Shown here: piece by piece, positions 11,641-25,235 of the stretch
Position numbering within the stretch: position 1 is the stretch's first letter
How the letters are laid out: each line of letters opens with the position of its first letter
Assembly: GCA_021234155.1 (NCBI GenBank)
Contig: JAJEKV010000040.1
Span: 7,496,438-7,560,437 of the forward strand
Direction of reading: 5' to 3'
Source: Isoetes taiwanensis
Lineage: Eukaryota; Streptophyta; Lycopodiopsida; Isoetales; Isoetaceae
Length of the DNA: 64,000 bases
Notes under the pieces: generated by a model
The model's input: only the letters and a program-made list of their open reading frames with translations
Told to the model about the DNA's origin: nothing
Databases searched by the model: none
Translations under genes and position numbers: made by a program

Positions 11641-14600
11641 GATATCATATGATATTCTTACGGCAACACCATTGACAACTCTATTGCTAAGGATTATGAT
11701 AAATCCTTAGGCTCTACATCGACTGTTTTAGATGATAAAGACATTAACTTCAACAAGAATTTCAAATGGACAAGGGTGAATGAAACTAGAAGGAGAATTA
11801 GAAACAATCAAATGAAGAGATAGGAAAAAGATTAGCAGCATTCAACCTGGCGATCTGGGTAAAGCAGGCATCATCAGCGATTTTCTTGATGCTAAAGCAT
11901 TTCGAGGGGGTGAGAAGTCTTGCAATTTTATGATAAGACTAAGGATAAGGGGAAGTCTCCCATGCAACTCAATACATCTCATATTGATGAATTGCATAAT
12001 ATAATCAGGTCATTAGAGATACTGTCGAGCTTATAGAGTTCTGACCCAGCTAATGGCACAATGGATTTTCCACCTCAAACAAGGAGTAAGAGTGTTCCAT
12101 TAATTAATAAAAGCTATAAAAGTCATGAAAGGGAAAGATATTCTACTTTTGAACCAGCCATACTCAAAGGTTTAAAAATATGTGATGATATTCTATCTCT
12201 CAGGCACGGTCATGGAAAAATTTGGCGATTCTTGCAATATTAACAACCTAAAAGAAAATTCCACTCAAAGGCAATGAGAAAATGCTAATGTGAAATTTGT
12301 CGATCTGACTACAAATGAAGATCTTAAGTTTAATCTTTGAGACTAAGATTATTTGCAAATACTTGCTTTAGCCCTGTAAAGTTTAAAGCCTCCATAATCA
12401 TCAATTCCGAGGCTCTGGCAGAAGCTATCAAGGAAGTTCATATCCCTATATCAAATGTTCCTGCTTCATGCATCCTGAAGACAAACTTGAAGATAAAATT
12501 GATTGTTCCAATCAATTTGAGGTACTACTATTTAAATGTTGATCAAAAGAATTAGATTTCTTATTGGCTTGATAAAGCAAACCTACGAAAATCCTTTGGT
12601 TAATAAAGATCTATTTAACCCCTATCAACAACCTCCCTCAGATTCCTTAATTGATTTGTCACACATTCTTACACCTTCATCTTCACTTTCTTTTCATGTA
12701 TCCAAAGAAATTACTGAGAAGCTTGCCACACTACAAGATGGTCTTCTTTTAGGTTTCAAAAGTCAAGAGTTAAATATTTGTAATGAGAATGGGACACCTG
12801 AAACAGAGAATACAGATTTGATGGATATTGTGAAAGAAACACAGATCAAAGTCCTTGATATTCCAGATAGAGATAAAGTACCAAGTGATATAGACTCGAA
12901 TGATCCTGCCTTCAGCTACTCCCTGAGAATCTCACCTTTCTCTTGTTTATGACTTCGACCACAAAGATCACGGCAAAGCTATCAAAAGTACCTCTCTTTT
13001 ATAACTCTGAGTATTACTTCAAAAGAAGATGTTGTTAATATATTTGGATTTATCCCTGGGGCACCTCTGACACTGATTGTGGTAGTGATAAGGAGAACTG
13101 GGGTAAGGATAACTATCTCACAAATAGTATCTCTGACAATAACAGAAAGAGAGGTAAAAAATCTAAGAAGAAATCCTTAAAAAGAGGATAGCCTTTCTGT
13201 TTTCTGCTAAATTTATCTGATATCTCTCCTCTCTCTTTTCTATTTATTTTATTTCCATGAAAATTCTTACATGGAATATGAGAGGGATGAAATGCATGTT
13301 AAGAGGAGAAGAATTATATCTCAGCTAAGGCACTACAAAGCCGATATTATTTTGCTCCAAGAAACCAAACTTCCTAAATTTGAGAGCCCCAATTTAGCTG
13401 ACTAGATTTATCCTGGAGCTTCCTCAATCTGGAGAGAGTCTTGTGGAAGAAGTGGTGGCTTGATTATAATTTGGAAATCCATCACTCATTTATCCTTCTA
13501 CAATAGTCCTACTAATTGGTGGCAGGCAGTAACTTACTCTATTGATAATTCTATTTTTGGGTTATTGGCATTTTATACTTACCCAATCTAAAGATGGAGA
13601 ACTTCTACGGCAGGATATCAATTAGGTTACTTCTCGGTCATCTATTGATTGAATTATCTCTAGTGACTTCAATAATACCCCAACTTGGGAAATGAAATTA
13701 GGCAATAAGATCAATATGTCTTCTTTGGAAAGGGTGAATTGGCATTCCTTTATTTCTGACTCCAATCTAATTTATGTCCCCTCTTCTACTGCAAATTAGA
13801 CTTGGTCCAATAAGCAAAAAAATTCTCATCGAGTTTATTGTGCTCTAGATAGGTTCTATGTCTCCAACTCTATCACTCTATTTGAGGATAGGTATTTATG
13901 TCGTGGTAGTAGGATCACTTCAATTCAGTCATCGATACAATTTCTCCATCACGGTGATTTAGCTAGTTTACCTCGAGGCGGGAACATCCTTACAATTAAA
14001 TTCTTATTTGTCAATGCTCAATTCTGTGATGATTTTAAAAACTTCTATCAATCTTTGCAATCTGAGAATAATCCTGAGAATAATTATAATTCTATGAAAG
14101 GTTTTTATTCCAAGATTAAGAAATCAAGAGTTGGATTAAGAATTGGTCTAAAACTAACCATATGGAGAGGATCGAACAAAAAAACAAATATCTAGCTCAA
14201 ATGAGAAAAATTCGACCTCTTCTTCAATTTGATCCATACAATATCAATCTTCAAATAGGGGAGAAAATTTTAGAAAAGCATATTAAAGAAGGAAGAAACC
14301 ATTGGGGAGAGCTGGGAGGCAAAAGTCCACGCAATTAAATGTAAAATCAAGTATAATGGTAAGAGGAAATGGATATTGGCGGTTCAATTCTTTTCTGAGA
14401 ATAGCCAAACAGCAATTCTGAATATAACTCTATCCTTTCGAGTGTTGTAGATAATGGTAACATCGTGACACTTAAAATCAAAAGTTCTTTCATGACAACT
14501 TTACTTCTCATTTCAAGAATAGTGGTGCTAATTCTGTTAACATTGCCAAGAAAGACAAATTTATCTCTCTGTTGGATCATATTATCCCAACCTCCATTAA

Positions 14601-17040
14601 TACAATGGAGGATTCTATTGCGGCTATCCCTACTAAGCAAGAAATTTATAAGGTTCTTCACAACCTCAGCAAAGGAAAATCTTTAGGTCTTGATGGTCTT
14701 CCTCCTGACTTGGGACTTCTATATGCACTTCTAGGATATTCTTAAAAATGATATCATTTCTCTGGTTCATGGATTTTGGAATGCTGAGCATTTACATCCC
14801 TCTATATCTGCAGATTTCATCACTCTTATTCCTAAGGTAGATAATCCCTCCACTTTCTCTGAATGGAGGCCTATCTCCTTAACTAATGATACCTATAAAC
14901 TTTGTGCTAAGATTATTGCAGCTCGTATCAAACCTTTCCTTTAGACAAATATTAATCTCAAAGAATCTGCTTTCTTGCCTAATAAGTTTATTTTAGATAA
15001 CTATATTGTGGCAATGGAGGGTTTACATTGAAATAAAATATCTGGTCAAAATTGTGTACTTCTTAAGTTGGATTTTAAAAGGGCTTTTGATTCTGTCAAT
15101 TGGGACTTTCTTATGCTAGGTTCTTGAGGGAATTTTTGGCTTCAATTCTGGAGTATTGCTCTTATTCATGGTCTTAACTCAGCAGCCAACTTCTATTTGT
15201 GCTAATCAATAGTTTTCAACAAATTTCTTCCAATTGTCTAGGTAATTGTTAGGAAGAGGTTGCCCCTGGCCTTAATTAGTTGCTAGAAATGCTGCTGTCT
15301 ACATTTGATTTTCATCAAGCTTCTGGAAATATCATTGGGCTCAATCTTCCAAATAATAATGGTAGTCTTATAATATCTCAATATGCAGGTGACACCTTCT
15401 AGAGACAATATTGCTATATTCTTGGATATCATTGATCATTTTTATGCTACTTCTGGTATTTATCTCAACCTCTCAAAAAGTGTTATTATAGGAGACTGTG
15501 ATCAGCATTCTATCTGTGATATTAAAATCCTTATTACTTTTCAAGCTACAAAGTTATTTGGAATGCCTTTGTCTCTAAATCCCAGTCTTATAGGTCTTTG
15601 GGATCCAATTGTGCAAAGAATCAGGAAAAAGCTGAATATCTATAGAAATTCATTGACATTTGCAAGCAGAACCTTAATTGCTAACTCTGTCCTTGCTGCC
15701 TCCATGTTTATTTTTCCTCAGCTTTAGTAGCTTCTAAATCTATTTATAATGAGCTTGAAAAGGCCATTAGAAATTTCATATGGAATGGAGCTCATCTTGT
15801 AAATTGGGACTCAGTTACTCGAGCTAAGTCTTCAAGAGGTCTGGGTTGTAAAAATTTCTATTTTCAAGCTTGTTCTAGCAGGTAAATATATTTAGAGAAC
15901 ACTTTCTGGTAATAACTCGCCTACTTCCATCTTCATTAGATATTGGATCAATTTATCTCATCCAGTTGGTCATCCCTCTGTCAAGCACAACCTCCTTGAT
16001 TCAGCTTTCAATGATTTACATCCTGGAGCTAATACTTCTTCCCTTATGTGCAACATTTTAAAGGCTTGGAATCTTGTGCATCAGTGCTTTCATAGCTCAG
16101 ATATTCAAGATTCTCATATATCAACCCTTCTTTGTTGCGGTCTCTCCTATCTTCAAAGGTGCTGTATTAGTCTAATAAACATCCCAAACTTGTAGGGAAA
16201 TGGCATGATAAGAGGGTCTTCTTCACATCAGGATACGAAATGGTCACATTATCTCGTGGACTAATCTTAGAAATATGGTTCATGGTACCTCAAGTGATAA
16301 AAAAAATATTCTTTCATTTGAAGAACACTTTGATGCACTTTACTAATCTGACAGATTGTGACAATGGCCTCACCTCACCTGGAAGATTAATAGGATTGGG
16401 AGATATAAGGTAAGCACGCCACTATGCCGACTTTGAATTGCAATCATAGCCACATCAAAGCAAAATCGAGGAGGAATGTAAATTTCTGTTTGGTAACACA
16501 TGGAATTCTTATTGTCCTCCAAAGGTCAATTTCTTCATTTGGTTGATTGCACAAAAAAGTGTTCCAAACCTGGTCTCCCTTTCTTTAAGATCTCCAACTA
16601 TTTCTCCTGTATGTCAATCTGATTGTTCTCAACTGGAAACCATGGAGCATATTTTCTTTTGTCCTAGAATTTCCCAATTCTGGAGTTGGTTTAATAGTAA
16701 ATTTGGTGAGTATTTTCATGATGTCATTCATGAGAATATGTTGGGATATATTTAAAATAATGATCCATTTGCCAATACCATTGTGTTCACTGCCCTGCGG
16801 AATATATGGAAAGCAAGAAATAGAATTGTCCATGGTGGTAAGAAATTTTCTGTCTTTTGGATTATGATGAACTTTCAACTGGAATATGTAGCAAAATAAC
16901 AGGGAGTTCCAGGGGGATTTGATATGGATGTAAAAAATAACAATTCCTGAAACCATAGTCCATATATCCCTAAAACAATTGAATGGGTTGTTATAAAGAA
17001 AAATGTACATTCAAGGTAAAAATAACCACATTTGCTTGAA
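11641..17040 (+). pseudogene. LINE (L1-type) retrotransposon, near full length, broken
   Basis: It follows directly on the A-rich tail of the preceding LINE. ORF1-like frames lie at 12061-12952. ORF2 begins at 13257 with MKILTWNMRGMK, the endonuclease start. The RT domain is clear at about 14690-15110: LGLDGLPPD, FITLIPKVDNPSTFSEWRPI, FLPNKFILDNYIVAMEGLH and LKLDFKRAFDSVNWDFL. QYAGDTF at about 15381 stands where the catalytic FADD/YADD box is expected, with Ala-Gly-Asp instead of Ala-Asp-Asp. IYNELEKAIRNFIWNG (about 15740) and the zinc-finger region CQSDCSQLETMEHIFFCPR (about 16610-16670) complete the C terminus, followed by LRNIWKARNRIVHGG. Stops and shifts break every long frame. The conserved text is easier to read than in the copy before it, so it may be younger. 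Confidence 0.85.
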
Positions 17041-20000
17041 GTAGAAGGATGTGTAGAGAGAGTCCGGGGCCCAACATGGGCAATTTGAGGTGAATTTCGT
17101 CGATGGAGGGACAGGAATAGTGGATAGGAGACGGGGAACAGTGGCGTGGCCTGAAAAGGGGAATTTGGGACAGGATCAGAGTTTTTGGGAACCAGAAAGG
17201 ATGACCCGGCCCGGGGCGAAATTTTATGAAGGAGGGGAATCATGGCTATCTAAAAATTTACATCGCCGCGAGGAATTTTATGAGCTTGTTTTCGGAATTG
17301 GCCGAGATCACATCAAGAAATCTTATCATTGCTCTTCTAAAATTTTTGAGCGGGGAAAACCGAAAGAACTCAAAATCTTGACTACTTTGCATGTGGAGAC
17401 CGGCCGATCCTTGAACAATGGCGGAAAAGAAGAACCCCGAGCTCAAACCATGTACGCTTGTTGAGATGTAATCTCATCTTGTTGGACCAATTTTTGGACC
17501 AAATCAATGAAGAGAAAAAGGAGGATTCTTTTCAAAACAAAAACTTGATGAGTTGAGAGGTATTCCTAACTTGAAAAATCATCGGTTCATTCCTTCTAGA
17601 CTCAAAGAATTAGAATCCGGGCTGTTATTGGTTGCATTAAGCCATGAAGGAGTAAAACTAAAGCTACCCTAGAGCCAAATTATGAAGATGGATAGAAAGG
17701 TAGAAATTTCTGGAATGTATTGGTTGCAATTCCCTTTCTTTGTGGTAGAATGTGGAAGTCCAAATAATTCCAATATCTCCTTAAGCAATACTATCTATAA
17801 AGACAACACCTATTCTATTTCAAAAATGGAATCAAAATTTGATCCTAAAGATCTAAAACAATTGTACCACCCAAAGATTCTTGCCATGTGAAAGGGGTTA
17901 AATCCTATGTATTGGCATGAAGATATCTTCAAGGAATTGTTCTCGGAATTGGAGAATACATAGGTTGGGAAGGAGTTCCGAGAAGGGCTCAAAAGTTTGG
18001 ATTCAAATTGATATTCTAAAGGAGATCCCAAGTCAAATTCATTGTATCAAGATTTTTTTGGGAATAAAGAATTTATCTTTAAATTGGCGGTCTTCCTCCT
18101 CCATGCAATGTTTGTGGTCTCAGTTGCATGGTGGAGGTGTTTGTCAAGAAAATGGATGAAGCATAATCTTTGTTTAATTGCTCCTAAAAACAAGGAAATT
18201 CCTCAATATGAATATGAAGATCCAAAATCAAAGTCACGGGTAACTGTAAGCAATTCTGAGAAAAGAACATAAATGGAAGTGCTTAGGAAGAAGGGCTTTA
18301 AAAACAGGAAAAAGATAAAGCTAAGGCATGAAAACAAAGGGGAAGAACCAAACACTTTTGAATGCTATCGAAAGGAATGGAAGAAAAAGATGAGCATATA
18401 TCGGAATAAATGGACGGATAAAAGTTACGGTTAATGCTAGTGGCGAGTGGAGAAATTCCAAGGAACCTATAAGACCTAAGGCCCGGTTTGAATTATCCAA
18501 GGTCCCTATAAGTCCCAAGAACACAAAGGGCAAAGGAATTATTGTTCATCAAAACTCTTCTAAGTCTTTAAAGGGATATATCCATAAATGCTAAACGTAA
18601 TGATGGAATTCAGTTCATAACACTTGGAGAAACAAATGGAAATGTAATTCACAAAGGAGAGGCTTCAATCAAGTTTTTGGGGAAGACAAATTGGTAAAAT
18701 GGATGTATGACATATTACTAGAACCCGATGGAAAAGTTTGAGAACTTGGTAAATGATAAAACAATCTGAACAAAGAGAGTCTCCGGATAGATACTGATTT
18801 TGTACCAGAAACACAAGAGGTCATCAAGGAGAAAGGAGAAAACTTGGTTGATGCCAAAATAAATGGCTATGGACATCTCAAAGTTGAGAACATATTGAGT
18901 TAGTGCCGAAAACACAAGTGGACACTATTGAAGAGACACCAAAAGATATGACAAAATTCAAAGTTCTTCACCGGGGTCTCCTATGGAGCACATTCCAAGT
19001 ATGGAGTATGGAGACACCTGTTATGATGTTGGAGCTCAGATTTTGCAAGATCCTATAAGCCCAAATGGCACAGGAAACCAATAGACCAATAAGTCCAAAT
19101 GGCACGGGAATTGGTAACAATAGACCAATAAGTCCAAATGGCCGGGATATGCAAGTAGGAGATAAACAAGGCCAGGATTCCTATAAGTCCTTTGTTGAAC
19201 AAACTGGAGGAGAAATGTTTTACACTCCCACCACTAAGAAAAGATGAAGAAAGCTCATTTTTCTCGAGAATAAGCTGCGGCTTTGGACACGAGAGTCACG
19301 GGAGAGGAAGAAGTACCCGGCATGAAAGATTACCACTTGGAATATGAGAGGGATTAAAGGTCCCTCAGAGGAAAAGGGCAATGATTGCCCTAAAAGGAAA
19401 TGAAAGGCCCGATATTATATTGTTCGGTGGAACATAGGCCTTTGAATTTGAAGCTTCTAAGTTGCGTGGAATGGATTAAACTTTGGTGGTGATTCCCTAT
19501 TTGGTCAATTTGCGAGATGGCACTAGAGGTGGTATTTGTATGGCTTGGTGGGGTTATAAATGTCTTAAAAAATTTAGACATAACTCAGGAAGGTGGAATG
19601 TGGCAATTTTTCTGAGAAAAAAGAAACATTTGGGATTATAAATATTTATGCTTCAACTAAAAGCAATGAGAGAGAGGAAACAATGGGCACAAAATCTCTC
19701 AATGGATTCAAACAAAGACTATTGAAATTACCTGATGGCGGGTGATTTTAATAATACCTTGATATGGGATCAAAACTTGGGAAGAAAATTAATATGGCAA
19801 AGGAAGGAAAAAGATTCTTGGGATAATTTGATGGGTTTCTTTTCATATGTTCCTCCTTCCACATCTAATAATTACTCCTGGAGTAATAAGAAGGAAGAAA
19901 GAAGAAAGGATTTTCTGTTTCTTTGGATAGATTCTACATTTGCAATAAGAGTATCGATACATGGGATGATATGATTGTAATTGGGGATGTTAGTAATTCC

Positions 20001-20690
20001 ATTTGATCATTATCCCGCATCTCTTCAAGGTAGGATACAAGCAATGCAGAGGGTAGAGTAAATATTCCTTTCAAAATTCAATGTTGGATTATTAAATAAT
20101 AATTCCTTCCAAGAAGAATTCAAACTATTCCTAGCTCATCACTCCATGTCAAACTGCTTTTTACAACAAAGAAACATCTTGGAGAATTATATTGGAGCTC
20201 GAGGGACTTGCATTGGAATGATGTGTCAGGTCAGAATTGTATGTTATTGAAACTTGATTTTCAAAGAGCTTATGATACAATTAATTGGCAGTTTTTAAAG
20301 AGCAATGAAACATTTAGGTTTTCAAGATAAAGTTTATCAGAAAATATGGAGCCTCAATTGTAAAAGATCTTCGAAACTTTAGTAATAAAATGGGAATCCA
20401 ACCAAACAATTTCAATGTAGGCGTGGTGCAAGACAAGGTTGCCCATTGGCACCCTATTTATTTTTTTTTATAGTTGCTGAAATAGTTATCAGAATGGCTA
20501 CATATCTTCAACAACAAGGTAAGATCCAAACATTGGTGATGCCAGAAGATCATGAACCGTTTACTATCATGCAATATACGAGGATGACACATTGAACTTA
20601 AACAAGGAGATAAAAGTCCGAGAATTTTAAAAGCAATTGAGTTTTTGGTAAAGTTAATGCGAGTCATGTTGAGCGTGGGGAAAAAAGAGT
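17041..20690 (+). pseudogene. LINE (L1-type) with ORF1 and internally deleted ORF2
   Basis: ORF1 occupies about 17090-18270 and includes MYWLQFPFFVVECGS (17724), a conserved block also found on the minus strand at 20698-20883. Probable nucleic-acid-binding segments follow. ORF2 starts near 19327 with KITTWNMRGIKGPSEEKG (endonuclease). It continues with GDFNNTLIWDQNLGRK at 19741 and SWDNLMGFFSYVPPSTSNNY. The text then jumps to the RT palm at about 20230 (QNCMLLKLDFQRAYDTINWQF), so roughly the end of the endonuclease and the first half of RT are missing. A degraded RQG.PLAPYLF box follows at about 20430, then a QYADD-like QYTRMTH. The remnant ends where the opposite-strand ORF1 begins. Confidence 0.8.
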
Positions 20691-20697
20691 GCTATCA

Positions 20698-21480
20698 TTA
20701 TGGATAAAGGGTCGTGGAAGCAACATATAAGGAGTCCAGGCTACCAGAATCCATTTTTGGTTCCCATTTGAGGAAGCTCAATTGATAAGATTCAAATGAT
20801 AATGGTCCGTGCTTGAGGAAGAAGCTGGCAGTTCCTTTGCTACCACACTCAACCATAATGTAAGGGAAGTTTAGCCAATACATGGCATTAATAAGGATAC
20901 CCTTATGTAAACTGAGGCAGAAAGACCATAATTTATCAGTTCAATACCACTTTTTGTAACTTTAATGAGAATAATAGTATCTAAAAGAGAAGACATTTTA
21001 GCATGAACTGAAGGGAGATTTAAAGAAATACCATGATAAAGTTTTTGCTTGCTCCCTTCAATTGGTCGGAGTTCTTTTAAAGCAGCATCATAAGTATCAT
21101 CAAGTTGGATCTCAGTAGTAGGTTTCGGGACTCCATATCGGAGAGGAATCTGAGTAGCAGGATCAATCAGAGGAAACCGCCCCCACATATCTGGATCTTT
21201 TGTGAAATTGTCCCAAACATGAGTCTTGAAAGTTTTAGGATCCATAGCCTGTTTTTGGTTTGTAAGATTAGCAAAATTGCCAAATAAAATAAAATCTTCA
21301 GGGTTTTGATGAAAAGAGCTTAACTTATGAAGAAGGACAGAACGATCTTCTGGCAACAGGGAAGAGAAAGCGTGAAGCAAAGGTAAAAACTTAGGGCTAA
21401 TGTAATTTTTATTTTCCATAAAGAAAGATTCAAGAGAAAACAACAAAGGGCTAAATAAAGACAAAGAAGAGGAAATTGAA
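20698..21480 (-). pseudogene. LINE ORF1 fragment, opposite strand, long open frame
   Basis: The frame 21464-20871 encodes 197 residues without a stop. It includes WDNFTKDPDMWGRFPLIDP and YDAALKELRPIEGSKQKLYHG. A neighbouring frame (20883-20698) continues with MYWLNFPYIMVECGS. The second block matches MYWLQFPFFVVECGS in the plus-strand LINE at 17.7 kb, and the first matches the fragment at 26.03-26.4 kb (WDNLSKDLDAWGNLPLLDP). The three copies define one ORF1 family. ORF1 proteins of plant LINEs bind the element's RNA. It ends head-on against the neighbouring LINE, and no ORF2 follows in this orientation, so it is a truncated or rearranged piece. Confidence 0.65.
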
Positions 21481-21921
21481 GAAAGAAGGGAGGAAGAAAT
21501 TGAGGAGGAACAAGAATCTATCTATGAATGAGAGATCTGAAAGACCAACTCAAAAGCCAAAATCTCAATTGCCATATCTTACTTGCTTGGAGATTCTCCT
21601 AATTCCATTTCAGAATAAAGTTTAACAATAATTTTAGGATCATCCCAATCACAAAACACTCGAAGAACAGCAGTAGCTTCCAAATTCTTTGATCCAATGA
21701 ACTCTTCCAACCAAGAATCAATGATTGAATTTCAAATTCTTCACAACCCCGGACAAAGGAATACTCTGAGTGAAAATTATTATGTGGAAAAGATCTGACT
21801 GAGTTAGGTGTTAAAATGCAGACCCCTTCCTTATCCAATGATGCTTGCAGATACATGACTACTAAGCATAGAAAGGGAAGCCATGTACCAACCTCTAAAA
21901 TATCTGCGGAAGGTCTAGGAA

Positions 21922-22407
21922 ATGGAACGAAGTAGACTACCAGTATTGGCAATGGTGCAGAGCAGCATAAAAGGTCGGTCTGCGGATATTATCAAATGGT
22001 TCCAAAAATGGGGTATGAGCTTGGAAGATGCACCTGACGATAAAGGGGAATTGTATAACTGGATAAAACAAAATATGCACAGGAAATTATGGGCAAACCC
22101 AGGAGTGAAGATGCAATATTATAGGCAGAAGGTGAAGTCGGAACTTGTAGAGGCTCCACATCTCAATGGGAAGGGGTCCCATTATAAAAGACACCTGACA
22201 TTTAAGATGCGATTGAGTTCACACTATTTGGGAGTTGAGGTGCCTAGAGAGAGAAGAACGTGCAAAGTATGTGGGATGGATGAAATAGAGGATGAAGAGC
22301 ATTTAGTAATACAGTGCCCAATATATCAAAACTTACGACGGAGATTTTCTGTATCCCAAGATATCACATTGGGGGCCTTTTTTAGATTATCAGAAAGGCG
22401 CATCTAG
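21922..22407 (+). pseudogene. LINE ORF2 C-terminal fragment with zinc finger
   Basis: A 161-codon open frame contains HLTFKMRLSSHYLGVEV followed by CKVCGMDEIEDEEHLVIQC and PIYQNLRRRF. The pattern of a C..C..E.EH....C cluster after a basic LT..R.S...L..E stretch is that of the C-terminal end of some non-LTR retrotransposon polyproteins. The lineage differs from the L1-type copies to its left. No RT precedes it, so it is a 5'-truncated 3' end. A 117-codon minus-strand frame overlaps its start (21599-21952) and I could not assign it. Confidence 0.55.
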
Positions 22408-22727
22408 AAAATCATGTAAAAAGCTATAAGTCTTTGTTGAATACTTATGAAATAGAGGGGAGTGAGCCTAATGCTGTCACTATAGATCAGATAGGTCTGC
22501 AGTGATTTCATGATAGAGACCATTGTACAAGCATCGTTGTTTATGCGCATCTGTCAGATGGCACAATGCTTTCATGGCTTACAGATCTCAAGCAACATCT
22601 GTACGATCATTTTCAGGTATTTTTGTTTTGAGACATCTATCATTTCATTCAGAAATGCAAAATGCGGTTTTGTCTAGTTTGAAGAGCAACGCCTATAAAT
22701 AGAGGCTGTTATTATTGTTGTTCATCT

Positions 22728-23680
22728 GAGTTTGGCAGTTTTTGCATTTAAGAAGGACAAGTGCTTAGGGTTGGATGGTATACCAATTGAGTTTTTTAGG
22801 GAATAGTGGGAGTGGTTGCAGCTAGACGTATTTGATGCTTTTTGCAACTTCATAGGTCTACTACCTTTGACAGAACTTTGAATACATGTGCCATCTTGCT
22901 GATCCTCAAGAACGAAGATCCCTAAACTATTTCAAATTGTTGACCAAGCACTTTATTGCCATCTTTATATAAAATCTTTGTCAATGCCTTTGTAGAGAGG
23001 GTAAAAAATATTTTGACTGAGTCTATTTCTACAACTCAATCAAAGTATCTTCCAAAAAAATGCATTCTCAATAATATAGCTACTGTATATGAGAGAATCT
23101 ATTGGGCATGTCGGCAGAATCTTCATGTTATGTAATTTAAACTTGATTTGTGAAGGTATATGCCAGTGTTAGCTGGAAGTTTATGCGCTTGCATATCCTT
23201 AGATTGGGATTTGGGAAGCAGTTCACATCAGATGTCAAGAAGCTATATATCTCTGCTCAGGCTATTGTTCTCTTTTATAGTGAGCCATCGAAAGTTTTTC
23301 CCATGGTATTCCTCAGGGATACCCTTTAGCACCACTCAGAAGGCTTTGTCGCAGTTATTTGTTGTTGTGACACCAGAGGGGATCCTTCAGCGTCTTACCA
23401 TGGAGGATGGTACACAAGAAGTTTGAAACTAATATGCAAATGACATTTTCCTCTTTCTGATCGCGAACATTGAATCTTGAAGCTGTGGAACTGCTCTTAG
23501 ATATATTCTCATTGGCTTCTTATGTGTTGGTAGAGTGGCAAAAGTATACGGTCCTGTGGATGTTGGACACTTTGATTCCAACATATGTTCATGCTGGAAT
23601 CAAGAGAAGGCCGCTATTGAAGTTGCTTGCTCATGGATAGGCTGCCAAGGTACTTGAAATTTTGGTTAGCATTCATGTTA
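22728..23680 (+). pseudogene. LINE reverse-transcriptase remnant
   Basis: Decayed RT text can be followed across several frames: KDKCLGLDGIPIEFFRE at about 22752, NTCAILLILKNEDP at about 22878, ILNNIATVYERIYWACRQN at about 23065, then FKLDL and SVSWKFM with LGFG at about 23136-23217. LFVVVTPEGILQRLTMEDG at about 23357 covers the segment before the catalytic box; NMQMTF near 23433 stands at the YADD position in a shifted frame. No endonuclease was found. It seems to be a different lineage from the L1-type copies because its spacing and text differ. It is inactive. Confidence 0.65.
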
Positions 23681-25057
23681 CGTGCAGAAAAATAGGCAAT
23701 CCACAAAATCAGCAGAGGGCAAAAAGCACGTGTATGTCTTCGGAGCTTTGCCCGAAGACAATTGAAATACATTAGCAAATACCTCAAACCATGTGAAGAT
23801 TTTGAAGCTCATTTTCACACTCCAATTTCAGACCTGTACCTCATTAGGCGTTGCTTGATTGCAATTATATTGTTCTCATTAGTTTGAGGCTTATATAAAA
23901 CACTTAGAGGAGGCAATTCAACGGTATCACGCTCGCTCCCCTAATTGTTACATAGTAATCGTGGTCGTAAAACTAGATGTCCATATTCTGCAAGGTGACA
24001 ACATCCATACCTTGAAAAAACACAAGACCGATATGATAGACAACAAGGACACTAGTAATGCTTTATGCCCAAATGACATCCTCAACATCTGACAAACGTA
24101 AATCTGCACAAAACATATATTTGTTCAAACCAAACAATGAAGTAAACAAAAAGGAATAGATCATACAATGCAAAATTGGCCCTTCCATTTCTATAGGACG
24201 ATAGGTCGATAGATCTCCATGGATGATAAAAACCTATCTATTCTATTCTATTCTATTCTATTCTATTCTATTCTATTCTATTCTATTCTATTCTATTCTA
24301 TTCTATTCTATAAATAACACTCAATTTCACATTGTGTGATCCACCATTTGAGGGCAGTTTTGGGAATGTCATTTTTGTTGGAATTAGCTCTTTTGCCATA
24401 TCCGAAGGAATATATACATGTCATATTTATATTCATTCAACTTTTTGATCGCTAGGATTCAATTTGAACTCCTGTATTTCTCCGGATCCAATTCACATAT
24501 CGCCTCGTCGTTATCACTTAACTCTATGTTTGCCCTTTGTTGATGGTAGCATTATCACCCATGATTGGATGTTCCTTCTCTTCAAGAATGTAACACGTAT
24601 CTAATTAACTATAGCTTATGCCTTTTTGGCAGAACTTTTAAGAATCCCATAATTTGGGATTGTTTGACTTACATTTGGAATTTCATCTTTAGAATATGCC
24701 TATGATCCTCTATCAAGCTACCAGGCTCTGGTCCTCTATATGTAGTTTTCATTTGAGTAATATACATCTCCCTTCAACGAAAAAAAAGGGGGAAGGGAGT
24801 TGGGGGGGGACATGGGATAGATGTTAAAGCGTGTCTTGGAGATTTTAGGGTTCGCAACAAGCCATATTGTTAGATATGGCAATAGTTTAAATACAATTAC
24901 TATACTTTTAGATAATCTGTATAATTTGTCGACATATTCTAAATGAGGTGTGCCCTGGACTACCTCTATTGTCAGATCCGTCGATCCTACAACCCAGATC
25001 ATACGTTGGGCCCTCTGCACGCCTCTCATTTCGATTGATCAATTGAGGCGCCTATGG
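23681..25057. other. Gene-free stretch with microsatellite
   Basis: Apart from the TTCTA array at 24241-24310 I see no gene, domain or longer repeat. A G-rich spot (about 24785-24810) follows an A-run and may be the decayed tail of an element. Confidence 0.5.
24241..24310. repeat. (TTCTA) microsatellite, 14 units
   Basis: Fourteen uninterrupted copies of TTCTA, with one more partial unit on the left side (cta). The array is perfect, so it is probably variable in length between individuals. Confidence 0.95.
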
Positions 25058-25235
25058 TGTTGAAATGTGAAATATGGGTTCGACTAAAGCTTTGAAATAT
25101 GAAATACGGGTTCTCAAACCTCTATACGACTTTGCCTAAGGTTTTAGAATAAAATACGTGGGATCGAACCTCTACCAACATATATCAATTGTCTACTAAA
25201 AATGACTTGACCAATACAACCGGCGAACTATTATG
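25058..25235 (-). repeat. tRNA-derived SINE-like repeat, copy 2
   Basis: On the minus strand it shows an A-box-like GGTTGTATTGGTCAAGTC (about 25206-25222) and a B box GGTAGAGGTTCGATCCC (about 25160-25177). It matches the copy at 3041-3225 over most of its length in the same order. The body (tttgcctaaggttttagaat) is shared but diverged. Confidence 0.6.
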
